This document shows, in pieces, positions 1-13,781 of a stretch of DNA of 64,000 bases. Where the stretch lies: positions 19,986,044 to 20,050,043 of the forward strand of contig VZDJ01007753.1 in the NCBI GenBank assembly GCA_008694505.1, in the 5' to 3' direction. Within the stretch, counting starts at the first letter, position 1; each line of letters opens with the position of its first letter. The position numbers were made by a program, and so were the translations under genes. This stretch comes from Cyanoderma ruficeps (taxonomy: Eukaryota; Chordata; Aves; Passeriformes; Timaliidae). The notes beneath the pieces are model-generated. The model had not been told where the DNA came from. It worked only from the letters and a program-made list of their open reading frames with translations, and searched no databases.

Positions 1-3000
1 ATTGCTCATCTTTCAACACAGAATACAGCCTCACATTTGGTGAACAGGGATATGTTTAAAATCATCTGCAAAAGCAAGTGTTCCTATTTCTTTCTCTCTA
101 AATGCAAAATACTCTCTTTAATTTACGTCTCTAAGTATTCATGTGCATCACCAGCATCAAGAAAATGCAAATCATTCCCAAAATACATTGTTTTCACAGA
201 TTACAACACATACAGTGATAGACCTACCTAACATACTACAAAATTGCAAAATGTTTCTACTAGTACCTCTCATTGGCAATGCAACTCACAAGTGTGAAAC
301 CTGTTAAGTCTGCTGGGAAGGACAAGTATTTGAAGAAAGCATCCCAAAAGAGGAGGCTGGAGTAGCTGGTGGAACAGGTACTAGCCCTGGCCCTCAAACA
401 AAGCCTGACAGTCTATGACTGTAAGAGAGGTACTTGTCAAGTGTTGAAAACGTTCACCTCAACACTGCAAAAACCAATTGATATCCTAAGCTTCTCTTAC
501 CGACTGTCTCTGAAAACAGCACCTAACAATTGCTTGCTGCACACAATCCCTGAAAGCTGTCAGTCTTTCACAAGGGGTCTCTTGTCTTTCAGGTACTCAG
601 ATCTTCATTTTAAACAACGACTACCTGTGCTAACTAAGCCCAGACCCTCAGCTTGCTCTGCCTATCACCACTCAATCATGGCCTCTATAACAAAGTTACC
701 TGCACTGATTCCACAAGCACTTCTCCCATTGCCAGGGATGCTCTGACTGAGCAGCGTGAGCCTTCGGGAACTTTTCATTTCCATCCCCACCCATTACACT
801 GAACCCAAGACCCTTGAGTGGATCTCTTGACTCTTCAGTTAAAGGAGTAATTCCAAGATCAGCAGACTCACAACTACATGCTAGATTTCATGGGAGAAAA
901 AATTCTCACCAACATTGATATTTGATAGTTTATATTTGCTTCTTGTCAAGTTTGGCAACAAAGCAGCAAACAGAACATTTTACCTACAGTCTTGTCATAA
1001 ATACTACACTACCAATATATCAACAGAGCTCCTATGCTAACACAATACATCACAAATAAATATTAAGCTCTACACTGTTTTTTCACTACTGACAAATCAA
1101 ACATTTTTTAAGCATTAAATATTTAATCTAAACATGCTGCATTTCTCTGTCTCCTTCAATCTCCTCATGGAAAGCAATCACAGTGATAACTGAGGAAACT
1201 AGTGTCATTATCTCAAAAGCTTTTAAAGGGGAAATGAAAAATGACAACATAAAATTCTTATCAATAAAACTGGCCATTATTTACCTGTAACTACTGATGT
1301 TTAAAACAGAACATGTTTTTCAAATAAATGTTTAAAATTAATGCCTACATTTGCCAGAGACAGCCTTTGTTTTATTTATCTCAACATAAATCCAGTATTA
1401 TAACACTTTCTATGAATGAATTTTAAAGTTGCAAACCTTCCCTCTACTTAGCAGACCTTGGCAATAAAACCATTTGCTAAAAAGACTAACTCAACATCAA
1501 ATATCTACAAACTTTGAAAAATGTATAAACCTGGTCTCCCTGGTTTTCTTCTTTGATTGTAGGAGAGTTAGAACAATGTAAAGCTACAAATTGGTAAGCA
1601 AGTCTCTTTTTAGGGTACTGTTCTAGCCAGATTTAGAAAACACAAATGCTTCAGATAAACATTAAAAAAAAATCCAAACCTGGTTTTAACAATCAAGAAT
1701 TCCAATAGTTTAGTTAATACTAACATTTGACTATAACTGTCAATAAAATGACTAGTATGGATAGCAACAGGAGAGTTTCCAGCGAGCGGAAATAATTCAT
1801 TGGAATAGGCTGGAATAAGCACTTGGTCTGCATACAAGCACAGCCATGCCCCTTCACATCCTTGCAAACTCTCACTAAATTAATAAAACAAATGTTCAGC
1901 AATAAATGCAAGATGGAAGCAATCAAGAAGAGCAGGTACTCTATTTCTCACAGCTTAGAAAACTTTAAATCAACACTACACATATTTAAAAAATACCACA
2001 TACTCTAATTGAAATGCAAGCTATTTATTTTAAGCAGGAGAGTGAAACTTTGATGGTATGGCAGAAATATCAGGGTGACCAATGGTGCTTTAAGGTTTGA
2101 GGGAAGTAAATGTAGAAGAAAACCTTACATCACAGCCATAAATTGTACTACAGACACAGTTAGGCCATGCCTAACTTCTCTTTGAAGCACAACCAAGGGA
2201 TACTTTTGCACAGGACATCTATATGAATTCAATCCCCATACAGGGTTATATTGTCTTGCTTCAAAATTAAATTTTTATTTTTTAACCCTCCAAAACTTTA
2301 TAAAAGGTAGTATTTTAAGCATTGTTGAGTGGACAGTTTCTGGAGAGATACAAAACTGTTAGCTGTTCCTCTCTGCATATACATCAAGTGCAGAGACCCA
2401 CCCCCCCACAGGCACTTCCTTAGAGACAGGGCAATGACAACAAAAATAGCAACCTAAAGTACATTTACTCCGTGGAGTATTGCACATACAATGACAGTCT
2501 GTAAGGTGCCAGAAATGTTCTTAACACACCAAATATTGGCACAAATATCACAGGCATCAACTGAACAAAACACACAGTCTAAAAAACATCACAGTAAGGA
2601 AAAATCCCTCAACATGCATTGAACAGTTTGACTTCCAAGTGAGCTGTTACATGTATCACAGCAAACAGGATTTAGCAATAGCTCCAATTTTCCCAACATT
2701 CATCCTACTTCCAGCTCCTGGTTTCTATTACTGATGTTCTGCTTCTGACCCCTGTCTAGTCTTGTGCCAAGGAAGTAACAGAGGTGGGAAGCTAATAAGG
2801 GAATATAGTTCTCACCTGTCAATTACACAGCATACAAAATTCCCAATGGAAAGGTTAAAATCAGCATTCACACTCTAATGTGCAAACATCCAATTTACAG
2901 CAGTTGTGAAGCCTTCCCACTTGGCATTTGTGAACTTCTAAATTTGTCCATGTGATTTTTTTCCCTTTGCTTTCTTCATCAGGGTTTTAAATGAGACAAC

Positions 3001-6000
3001 ACTGAAGAGAAATAGACTATTAGCCTGTTGATTTCCAAAATGAGTTCTTTTAACTATGAAAGCAAACTAATATTTTCTTCAAGTAGAGGCAAGTTGCAAA
3101 ATGTATCCTTATTTTAATTTAATTTTTAAAATGTCCTACAATTTGAAAACCATGTAACTCTTTAAAAATGTCACTTTATCTCTTACCCCACAGAGGGTAC
3201 TCCCAGCAAAGAGCCCTCTTTAGATTAACTCACCTCCAAATCTACAGTTGATAGCAGTAATTTTCGTATCTATGTGATTTAGAAAAAATGCAATATCCAC
3301 CCTCAAAAAATGAACAAATATCTATAGTTTGGTAAAGAAAATTACAATTAAGTTTACTTCCCCCATATCTAAATATGCAATTCCAGAAAACCACTATTAC
3401 CTGCCAGATTTTTCCCTTGCTTCCCAGAATTCAGAACTGCTCTTAGATTAGTTGTGACTACCTGTTGATAAAAATCAGCTTGACAACAAAAATGCTGCAC
3501 TCAGGAAGGCAGTCACTGATGCAGTATTAGTTTGAAAACACATGGACTACCACAACCTTGAACAGTATGAACCAAAGTATAAAGATAGCTGTTTCTTACA
3601 TCTTTGTCTTTTAGCAATAGTAGCTCCTAAGTTCAGCTCTTTTCCTTAGGACCTCTTCATCTACCCATAGTACTTTTGACAAGACTTTACTCCTCTTTTT
3701 ACAGGCTCATTTATGTATTTAGGTTTTATAACAGATTCATTCAGCAGTCAATAAATTTAAAAAATACTTAGTATACTTGGGATATTCTGAAAAGTACTGA
3801 TCTAGCACAGAGTTGTATTCCAGTCTGGTTTTGCTTGCAACAAGCATTATTCAGAAGTCTCGTTTCAGATTCAGGTTGTTCTGTTCCACGTACTGCTTAC
3901 AAACATTTCAGGATTAAGTATTTTGTTTTTATGGGCCCAACCTTATACGCAAGGTAGCAAGCACCTTCTTTACCTATTATACATATTGTTGACCTCAAGA
4001 AATAAATTCTGCTAGGGAAGCTTAGGGTCTTAGGGTTTAGGATATAGGAAGGTAACAGAATTTTTTCTCAGACCTCAAAACATCTCTCCTTAAAAGCCTG
4101 TTCTCCTGCAAACACAGAATTCCTGTCGTATATGGCATACTTTACGGAAGGCAAAGGAAGGAGAAAGCGCCAGAAGATTGATTCTCTTAAAATTATTTTA
4201 AGGTATTTCATGGGTTCTATGGACAGTAACACCAGAGATAAATAATGCTGCCTTTTTTCTCTGCTACTGTCACATTTTTCAAGTGAGTGCATGTCAACCA
4301 GAAAACATACATAAAACAGATGGCACATTACAGAAATTTTGTAGCACCTTCTCCAGATCTATCAAAGAAGACAGCAAATTAATTTTAAGAGCAGCACTTA
4401 TACCATTTGCATATCTGCACACAAATCTCTGACGTATTTGCAGAATAAAAAGAACTACAAGTCTCTATGCAAACTGCAAATGCTTTTTTGCCAAGAAAAT
4501 ATGTTGTCTGTGAGTAGCAGAAATAAGGCAGGCTGATTTCCCAAGAACTTGTGATCTAAATGCCATTTGCTATGACCATATATATCCACAATGGTATCCT
4601 CACAGATTGACAAAGAAGTACTATTATAAAAAAGAAGCTAAGGTATTGGAACAACAGAAAGGAAAAGTTCAGGTCACCTACTGAGAAACAGGACTATCAT
4701 AAACCAGAAATACAAGTTACACATGTGAATCTATGATTTTTCTTTTTCTACAAAACAGAGAAGCAGTAATGTCACTTGTAAACTAGATGTAAAGAAGGGC
4801 TGTAGTAACGATAAAGTAAGATCGCAGGGGAAGTGAAAAGACCTTTCTTCATTAGCTTAGCAAAAAAAAGCATTAGATGGTAGCTGCTGGTGTGTTTATG
4901 TAAATACAACTGCAAAACAAATTTTGGAGGGAGAAAAGAATACCATGGCAGAAGAAATATAACTGTGAGGAAATCATAAGAAACAGAGCACAAATTTTTG
5001 AAGAGTTAGAGAGGTGAGCCCTCACAAATAATCCTCCTATAAGAACAGTGAGGGCAAGGAAAGCACAGACCCGTTCTCAACAGATTTAAGGACAGATGAA
5101 ATGACACAGAAATTGTTCTTGAAGACCTGAAGCATCCTGCACCACAGTAGCCAAGGTTGTAAAATCTATGTTAGAGTTTCTCTGAAGGCTATGAACTTCT
5201 AAACCCCCCTAGGGTTTTTCCCATTTTCTAAGAGCAATTAAATGAGGCATTTTTTTTTCTGTGCATCCATTAATCTAGCGGGTTATGCCTCTCTCAAATG
5301 ATTTATCATTTAAATTTTACAATATTTGTGCTGCCTTAGGCTACAAATTCTGCACTGGGTTTTAATCTAATATTTAACAAGCTTGAGTTTCAACTCCATC
5401 CCACTGTCAGTGTGATCACTGCAGTGATCAGGTGAACTTCAGAAGAAAAACATCAAACCATTGAAGACATTCAACTCTTTGGAGATGCAGGATTAGCAAT
5501 ACTTCTAATGGTTTCTAACCAATTAAAAAAATTAAGTTCCTTGAAGCTAGGAATGCTAAGCACTTGATGGATTTTTTCTTTGGGCTCTTGTTATTGGAGA
5601 TAAACTAATTCGGGTTTTGTGTGTTTTGCTTTTTTTTCCCCAACATGTATTTCCAGCAAGATGTTTGTTATTCCTTCTTTCACTATAAAAACATAAAAAA
5701 TTCCAGGATGGAAAGGAAAGGTATAGAAGGCAAGAGAAGAGTTAAAACAACAACTAAAAGCTAAGTACCTTTCAAAAGTAATATCTCATTTTAGACTTCT
5801 CTGAAATGTTTAGTTCTATCCCAGGTTAGAACAGCTGTACTTAGAGCAGATGTCGAGAATCTTTCCTCTAAAGGGCGGTCTTTACAAGGAGGTCTTGATT
5901 GTCAGCTTTTCTGATTTCTATAGAGGATGTCTGAGGTTTTTCAATACCTCAAAATTGAGTTTTCTTGTATGTTATTTAGTTCAGGAAAAGAATGTGTTTA

Positions 6001-6689
6001 GTTTCTTAGTAAACAACACTTGAAACAATTTACAGCATCTTATACAGGCCCATTTTAGTATCTTAAATGGATCCTTGGTTGCAGAGTAGACTGATCAAGT
6101 ATACCATCAGCCTCAGCTAGATACACTTTTAAGTATGACAAAGCATGCCAATGCAAGATGCTAACACATTTCACATATTATCTGCCAGCTTGATTAAGAA
6201 CCACAAGAATCACATGAAAAACTATACTCCATTTCCCTAATGATATATTCTATCCATAAGCACTGCATTTATGTGAACGACTCTAGTGACCACTGCAGTG
6301 TTAGGGACCTGTTACCACAGGCTTGCATCATTCAGTAATGACAGGATTTAAGAAACTTCACGTTGTGGCTTGGAACAACACCTCTCTTTGCACTGCTGCA
6401 CAACTAAATGCATACAGATCTGCTGATAGGTAGATAATCCTCCAGGACCAACCCACAGACCCCAGGGCCTCAGTGTCCTGTCTTCCTTCTGCTCATGTCT
6501 CATACAGCCCCAGACACCAGAAATCAGGTAACTCTTCATCCTTCAGGAAACTGAGGTATTTTCTGCACTGCTCAACATAGCCTGTCAAACACTGTTAAAA
6601 GAAGCCACCTCAAAAACACATAGTAAAAAAGGGCAGGAAAAAATAGAAGATATTTTGTACTTCTTGAGACATATATAGTGTGATGTCCA
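1..6689. other. Unique AT-rich DNA, no gene recognised
   Basis: I see no interspersed repeat, RNA gene or convincing coding exon in this stretch. Stop codons are frequent in all frames, and the longest open frame (369-746, plus) resembles no protein I know. Small items are a C run near 2400-2408, a TTAGGG-like doublet near 4022-4038 and an 18-bp palindrome at 5413-5430. A pair of splice-flanked minus-strand segments at 3234-3461 is treated under findings. Intronic or intergenic DNA is the simplest reading. Confidence 0.6.
5413..5430. repeat. 18-bp perfect palindrome
   Basis: The sequence TGATCACTGCAGTGATCA reads identically on both strands. It contains two TGATCA sites around a CTGCAG core. 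No function is implied. It could be a chance palindrome or a dyad binding site. Confidence 0.6.
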
Positions 6690-7337
6690 TGTCACATCCC
6701 CGCTGGTAGTGTGCACTCACAGCCCAGGAAGCCAATTGTATCCTGGGCTGCATCAAAACAGTGTGGGCAGCAGGGCCAGGGAGGGGAATTTGTCCCTCTG
6801 CTCCACTTTGGTGAGACCCCACCTGCAGTGCTGCATCCAGCTCTGGGGTCCCCAGCACAGGAAGGACATGGACCTGTTGGAATGAGTCCAGGGGAAGGCC
6901 ATCAAGTTGGTTATAGAGGGATGGAGCAGCTATCCTGTGAAGACAGGCTAAGGCAGCTGGGATGTTCAGCCTGGGCAACAGAAGGTTCTGAGAAGGAAAC
7001 CTTACAGCACCTTCTAGTACCTAAAGAGGGCTACAAGAGAGAGGGAGAGGGAATTTTTATGAGGGCATGTAGTGATAGGCCAAAGAGCAATGGCTTTAAA
7101 CTGAGAGTAGATTTAGATTGGATATTAAGAGAAACATTTTTACTGTGGGGGGTGCTGAGGCACTGGAACAGGTTGCCCAGAGAATGTGTGGATGCTCCAT
7201 CCCTGGAAGTGTTCAAGGCCAGGTTTGATCGGGCTCTGAGCAGCCTGGTCTGGTGGAGGGTGTCCATGACAGGGAGGTTGGAATGAGATGATCTTTAGAA
7301 TTCCTTCCAAATCAAACAATTCTGATTCCATGATTTC
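6690..7337 (+). mobile_element. CR1 LINE, 5'-truncated, 3' region
   Basis: This is a chicken-repeat-1 retrotransposon copy holding the end of ORF2 and the 3' region. Diagnostic CR1 segments run in order: the CCTGGGCTGCATC stretch (about 6738), GAGACCCCACCTGCAGTGCTGCATCC (about 6812), CCAGCACAGGAAGGACATGGACCTG (about 6850), GAAGACAGGCTAAGGCAGCTGGG (about 6939) and GGCACTGGAACAGGTTGCCCAGAGAA (about 7159). It ends in a tail like ATTCTGATTCCATGATT near 7318-7337, the short 3' repeat CR1 uses in place of poly(A). The plus-strand open frame across 6711-7286 follows this repeat and is not a host gene. The 5' edge is uncertain by some tens of bases. The fairly good match to the general CR1 pattern suggests moderate age. 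Confidence 0.93.
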
Positions 7338-10300
7338 CCTAGTCATTGTATCTACGGCTTGAGCAGATGCTTTCCCTGAATCCAGATGTACAACCATGCA
7401 CTACAGGACTTCCAAGGAAGATTACAGGACAACACGTGGGAAACACATAGACAAAGTATGGAGCTGGAAGAGATCGAGGGTCAGATCACAAAGGCAGCTG
7501 TCTTACTGAGGATTTTGGGTTCATCTTCTGAGTTCAAGTAAAAGCAGCTAAAGGCCATCAACAGTCCCAGACCAGGGGAGTGATGCAAGCCAAGATCCAC
7601 AGAAATTAGGAGAAAACGGAACATTAAATGTAATACTGATCTAATAAAACCACAGAAATCCCAGTGACAATCAAGTGCGACTCCAGACTGAATGGTGTTA
7701 GATCACATAAAGCTATAAGACTTCAAAGCCTGAAGGTGCAATTATAGCAAAATAATGCCAGTTAGCACATAAACCAGAACACAAACATGTATTGTAGACA
7801 AACTACTCCACTACAGGCAAGGACTTGAAGAAAAAGACCTTCTCTCTTTTTTTTTTTAGACAAAATTATCACCTGGGCCTAGTCTGACATATCTGTCCCC
7901 TTCAGTTTGCTTGCTGAAGGAATCACCTGGGACAGAAGAGTCTCCTATAAGTAATTATACAATAACCATTTATTTAGCACAACTGTATATGCAAAGCTCT
8001 AAACTGAAGCCCTACAAACACCACGCTGAGGTATAAAAGGCATAATTTTGTACTGTTAGCAGAGATGATGAAACGATGTTGACATTAACATCCAGTTGTA
8101 GGTATTTAGTTATTGGATATAAAGATGTCCATTCATGCAAAGGGATCTTTAAATTATTAGCTTTCACAAGAAGAAGATAAAATATTTAAGCAAATCAGTA
8201 CAATTTAATAATGTAAAATGCAAATATGAGTAAGAAATAATTTTATAAAACTACCAATATATTTAGTATAAATAAATACTGTTTAGGTGACAATGCAACT
8301 GTTTTACTCTATTTTTCCCCTAAATCTCATTATGAAGTAAATTATATCCATATGTTTAGAATTTTCAATTCATTAAATGTGAATTCTTGATAGTTTATGG
8401 GAAAATTCTTCATGAAAGTGGAAAAAGCCAGTATTATAAAAAGTGCTTGCAATAATCCTTAAAAATAGGACAGTTCCTCTTTGTCCAAAACATAAGTACT
8501 TCTTAAGATATCCTTTTTGTACTAGTACTCTTAAGCCTCCTTAAAACTAGTGGGAGTACAAAACGGACAGTTTCAAAACTGTATGTGGTATTTTTTAAAT
8601 ATGTGCAGTTTAAGGAGCGATTTTCAACTCTACCTAGAAAAAAAAAACAACAAAAAACACCCAATAGCATAAGTGGCCAAGAAAAACAAAGTGCCTTCCA
8701 ATGAATCCTACTGCTTCTTTAAAAAGCATCTACTTCCCTATTGTTTTCTTTTTACAATGAACTCTCCATTATCAGAAGTAAAATAATACTTCAGGTAGTG
8801 GAGGGAAACAGCCCTGCAGACAGTTATTACTGAGCATGCACAACATATCAACCAACAGAGCCCGTTCTCTTCACTGGGTTCAACCCAACACTGTTTCTGG
8901 TAGATCTTACTTACCAGATGCAGCATTTGGTTGGCAAAAGAGCTCTGAATTGAAGAGCCTGGCTAAATCTAGACCATAAAGTGGAGACACCACATTAGCA
9001 CCACCAGCACCAGCTTGCATACAGCAGGACTAGCACTGAGGCATATATATGAAATCCTGATCAACATTCACTGACTCTATACTCTAATGCCACTGTATAA
9101 GCTTGAGTCAGGAAACGCCAAGACAGATACACCTAAGCTAACTTCACATGGTGCCAACTCAGCCATAACAGGGTTTATTAGCTCAGATTTGCAGTGGCAT
9201 AAAGCCATTTAAAGAACTTTCAAGCTCCTGGAAGAAATACAGTCACATTCACACAAAGCTGAACTAGTCATGCTGTCTAAGATTTTTGCTGGCTTCCCAG
9301 GGCTCTGCAATTATCATCAGAAGCAGGAAACTGTTTCTAGAGAATGATCTGGAAGGGTACCACAGGTCTTTCCAGAACACTGAGCTGCCATCCACAAAAA
9401 ACTGCTGATATCAAATCCCACACAGGAAATTGAAGATCCTAACAACCAGGATTCTCAATATTGTTCACATTTCGTTTGCTGCTGTCTCTAACAGTAGCAG
9501 TGGTGAAGATCTCAGTGGGGTAAGTTCCACTCAGGTGTCATGGGAGGAAAGGATACCTAACCAGAAAGCCTGTAGTTCATGAAACAACTCTAAAAGAAAG
9601 AGAGATTTATCCCTTACCCCCCAATCTCTAAAATCCTCCCTTTGCAGTTAAACTCTTATACGATGTTTTGTTTCTTTTAACATTATGCTTATAATCTGTT
9701 CCTATTTTAACAGCTCTGGAGCTGACCACTTTTCATGCAACTGGCTGGAAGAACTAACATCATCAATCCTTCATCTCAGGTTCATTTGTTTACACATGTC
9801 TATTCCTAATGCTTATGAATAAACTTTGAAAATGGGAACCAAAGCCTCTTGCCATTTCTTCCAGCTGGGAGATCCTGAAAAAGCTGCAAATAGTTGGAAC
9901 TAAGCCAATTATCTCTGCGAGCTGTGAAAAACCTGAAAATCAGTTTAAATGCTAAGTGTTTTCATCACTCACTCATTCAACTAATTATTAAAATTACAAT
10001 CTCAAATGATTTCAGAGTACTACAAGTCATGCTTCATATACCACTTGACACATGCTCCACCAAACCTGAAATACAGAAAATAAAACCAGGGAGACTAAAA
10101 ATAAGCTAAGAAATTATACCAGGAGTAAGCTTTACATTTATGTACCTTTGTTTATGCTCACTTACAGAGTTGCAACATTCAAGAAAACCAAGTCTTGATT
10201 GCCAGTCCTTGATTTCAGGGTGAAGTTTGCTGTTCATTTCCCTTTCTGGAATCTTGCTAAGCTTTTACAATCAGATATTTTAAACAACAATTTTATGTGG

Positions 10301-11269
10301 CAAATCATGGATTGCATATAAAATATTTTTTTAGTTTAAAATGTGCTTACTTTAATAGCAGTTGTAAGGCAGTAACAGAAGGCCCTTCCAGCCCTATGCA
10401 ACCCTCATCGGACATGAGCCCAGAGAACTGGAGCCCAACGTTTCCTCCTGTGAATGCTCCTCCAAGTGTTTAAGCACTTTTGCTCCTATCATTCTATTTG
10501 TAGTGGACTCTCTTTTGAGCTTCTGTATTTTAGCCATGCTCAAGTTACAATGAAATTAGAATTAATGACGAATTAGGCAGCCTGGACTATTTCTCCTGTT
10601 TGTCTTTGCTACCTAAACATAACTTTGGGCATTATCTTGCTGCTGATTTAGTTTACTTCATCTTGCAGGGACTCACAGGCACTTCTATTACTAAACACCT
10701 TTACAACACACAATATTGTCATTTTCTTGCTGTCCTTGTTCATTTGATGTGAATAAATACATCATCTTTTTCTCCTCTTCAACAGGGAAAAAATTATATC
10801 TTCTGGAAATAATCTTGTCACACTGATATTTGACTCCTTATTCTTAACTTTTAGTTCCCTCTCTTTGCTGATTCCAAATCTTTAACTATATTTAACTCTA
10901 AGCCTACAGCAAGCACAAAATGGAAGAAGTCTTTAAAGCCTATACAGCCTGTCATGTCTCATATGTTTGCTTATCCAGGCAATGAATCAAATCAATCAAT
11001 CAGCTGTCAGGACCATACCAAGCCATGCTGGCATTCGTAGGAGAATGACACCCCATATGAACAGACTCCATGTAAATTTCTTGCAGCTCAAAAGAAACTG
11101 AGCAATTGCCACATTCGTAACATGGCAACGTGGAGCACTCTGCCAAGGGTTCTCCCTCACTAGTTTCTGCCCTACACACCCAGCCAAGACAGCAGTCCTG
11201 CAAATGAGACAAGCAGAGCAGCAGAACAATCCTGAGAGGTTTCTGTTGACAGAGCCCACAGGAACAGTA
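7338..11269. other. Unique AT-rich DNA, no gene recognised
   Basis: No repeat family or coding exon was recognised. A strong splice-donor-like string on the minus strand sits at 8903-8912, but no convincing partner acceptor or open exon goes with it. The 8930-9560 part is somewhat less AT-rich than its surroundings and remains unexplained. Confidence 0.55.
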
Positions 11270-11361
11270 TTCCCAGACAATCACAGACCCCTCCTGCCTG
11301 ACTCCCTGCATTTGGTTCCCAGACAATCACAGACCCCTCCTGCCTGACTCCCTGCGTTTGG
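11270..11361. repeat. 46-bp tandem duplication, two copies
   Basis: Two adjacent 46-base units occupy 11270-11315 and 11316-11361. They differ at one base (A versus G at the 41st position). The unit begins TTCCCAGACAATCACAGACC and ends in TTTGG. The near identity points to a recent duplication. The period is not a multiple of three and no open frame is preserved across it. It lies in a locally GC-richer block (about 11000-11480) that I could not assign to any known repeat. Confidence 0.93.
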
Positions 11362-13781
11362 TGCCTCTGCCTCCTGGTATACTGCAGCACTTGGCATTAC
11401 AGGCTTGGATCCAGTCTCAGGCTGCGTATATGTGTGGCTGTCACAGTTAGGAAGGCTAAAGAGGCTATGATCCATTGTCTGGGCTCGTTTCTTGCCATGG
11501 TTACAGCCCTATCAAGAATAATGCTCTTGTGGCTGTTCTGAAACTCCAAGTCATTAATGTATATTGGTTTTCCTTATTTGCTCTGAGTTCTTGCTTGATC
11601 AACAATGAGGGAAAGGATGACTAGAATGATAGGATTATCGTTAATTTTTACTGCACCATCAATAATCCTCATGTTCACAAACAGCCAACAAAAATGGTAC
11701 ATGCCATTGAAAAGTTTGGTGTCATTTTCTATCATTATATAATTACTTTTGTCCTTACTGAAACCTTGGAGCTGTTACATTTTAAACCAGCCATTTGAAG
11801 ATTATAAAAACAGAAATGGACATCAGGGTATTTTAACTAGGAAAGAAGAAAACGTTTCTCCATCACATGTTTTTTCTTTTTTATTTTAGTGTATTCTGAG
11901 ATCTGCAACATGATTAAACTTCCCCTTAAATGTGCTCCTGAGTGAATGAGACACCCAATGGATTGCACAATTTCTTAGTTTATTCTGCTATCTAAAAATC
12001 AGTATCTAAAAAAAAAAATAATACAAGAAGTCTTAAAATTTTTAGGTATGCATGATATCCATGTTTGCCATGCAGTTTTCATGAATTCCACAAATGACTT
12101 CTGTGTATTTACACAAGTATAATAAGAAATCATAACAGAGATTGAAAATGTTCCTAAGTACCTGAGAAAAAAATCTAAATCAACACAATCACTATTAAAC
12201 AATGAAAGCCACATTTGCAGCTTCACCAGTTCATTGAGAAAGGTCATTTTACTCCTCAAAAGAACTGTTCCATCAATATGGAGCAGCAACTAAACTTTTA
12301 AAAGTGCCTACATTTATAATTTTCAGCAGTGAATAGGCTTTCAGCATTTCTATGACAGAAAAAAAATCTGACAGCCAAACACACATATTAAACATGTTTT
12401 TAAAATTCTTCAATAATAATGACTGCTTTTGCCTATAAAAAATACTTAAACGCTGTCCGTCCATTTTTCTGCCAAATTGCCTTTTCCCCTTCTCATGTTG
12501 CCTTCCTAATAAATTTTTTTCAACCTGATGACCAACTTCAAGTGAAATTTACAAAATTAGAGCTGTCAAAACCTGTAAATCATTACAGAAAATTAGAGAC
12601 ATGATAGATAGCATGACAGAAAGCACAGGAAATCAATGGTTGGAGAGAGGAAAAGCAAATTAGAGCCCTTACAAAGATAGGGTTCTTATCTAGTCTAGTC
12701 CATCACAAGTCCAGCAGCAGTCATGCAACACGCACATTGCCTTGAATCACTGCGAACATAGGATCAGTCTGGAATTACTGTGTGACTTTGTGCTACCATT
12801 TTTCAGCTTGCTAGTGTATTTATAATTTAGTGTTTGAATAATTCCAAAGTAATACTCAGAACAATGCAAAACAATGACAAAAACAGAAAACACTGAAAAT
12901 CAAGAATTATTTCTATCTAATGTTTGACAACCCAAAACATGTTGGTGCAATTATGAATGTAAAGTTGCTTTTCAACTACTTAACATATTCAGCAGTGCAT
13001 TAAAAAACTCAGTATCAAAATGAGTATCGTTCAAAGGGAAGTTAAAATGTATTACGGATAATGAGAAAAGTTCTAAATTGAGACACAAGCAGTGCTATTT
13101 TAGGAAGTGAACAGATGGCTACAGAAGAGGAGACCTAAAATCAAGAACAATGTAGGGAGTCAGAGGAGGGGGCTGGAATGAGGTATAACTGGAGAACTTG
13201 CCTTTCCTATTTTATTGCACACTTTTTGACAAGCTGAAGATACTACAAATCTAGTACAGAGAAGACATGAATTACATTTTCAGGTATTTTAATGACTTGC
13301 AGAGCAGTGTTGGCTATTTTGTTCCTCCCCTCTGTACATAAAAACCTTCCTATGCAACCGTTTAAAAAAATCTCACTACTTTGCAAAACTTCATATACTT
13401 CTACGATGTCAGAAATATCAGGAAAACCAAAAATTGGGTCTAAATGTCACTTATTTGCTTTAAAAATTTTCTATACAAATATATGTAACACAAACTTCTA
13501 AAGAATTTGCTAAAGCCAAAACCTTTTTAAAAGAATACTAAATTTTTACCCCACTGTCAAGTCTGCAATTATAGTCCTCTAAAATTTGTAAAAGCTATGA
13601 ATATCAGTTAAATGCGCAAAACCCCCTGTATGTCAATAATCTCATCTAATTTTCCAAGACAAAAAGACAGCACTTCTTCTTCTGTGCCTTAGAGTACAGG
13701 ATATCTCAATGGATTTAATTTAAAACACCAGTAATTAAAATTTACTTTTCCCGAGGAAAGGCAACAATCGTTGTTGTTATT
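11362..13781. other. Unique AT-rich DNA, no gene recognised
   Basis: No repeat, RNA gene or host exon was recognised. The stretch is AT-rich, with stops in every frame. Confidence 0.5.

Noticed and set aside
1170..1188. Similarity to the mature miR-101 sequence (shared GTGATAACTGA)
   Set aside because: Only 11 bases match and no complementary hairpin arm is present nearby.
2816..2874. Minus-strand open segment ending in ACAG|GTGAGA
   Set aside because: The acceptor is weak and the phase does not fit the segments at 3234-3461. Likely chance.
4022..4038. TTAGGG telomere-like doublet
   Set aside because: Only two imperfect units occur, too few for an interstitial telomeric repeat.
6711..7286. 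191-codon plus-strand open frame
   Set aside because: It lies wholly within a CR1 3' region. The segment GxxLRHWNRLPRE is repeat-derived and also appears in the CR1 copy at 26680.
8903..8912. Near-perfect splice donor (CTG|GTAAGTAAG) on the minus strand
   Set aside because: There is no convincing acceptor or open exon upstream. Single strong donors are expected by chance.
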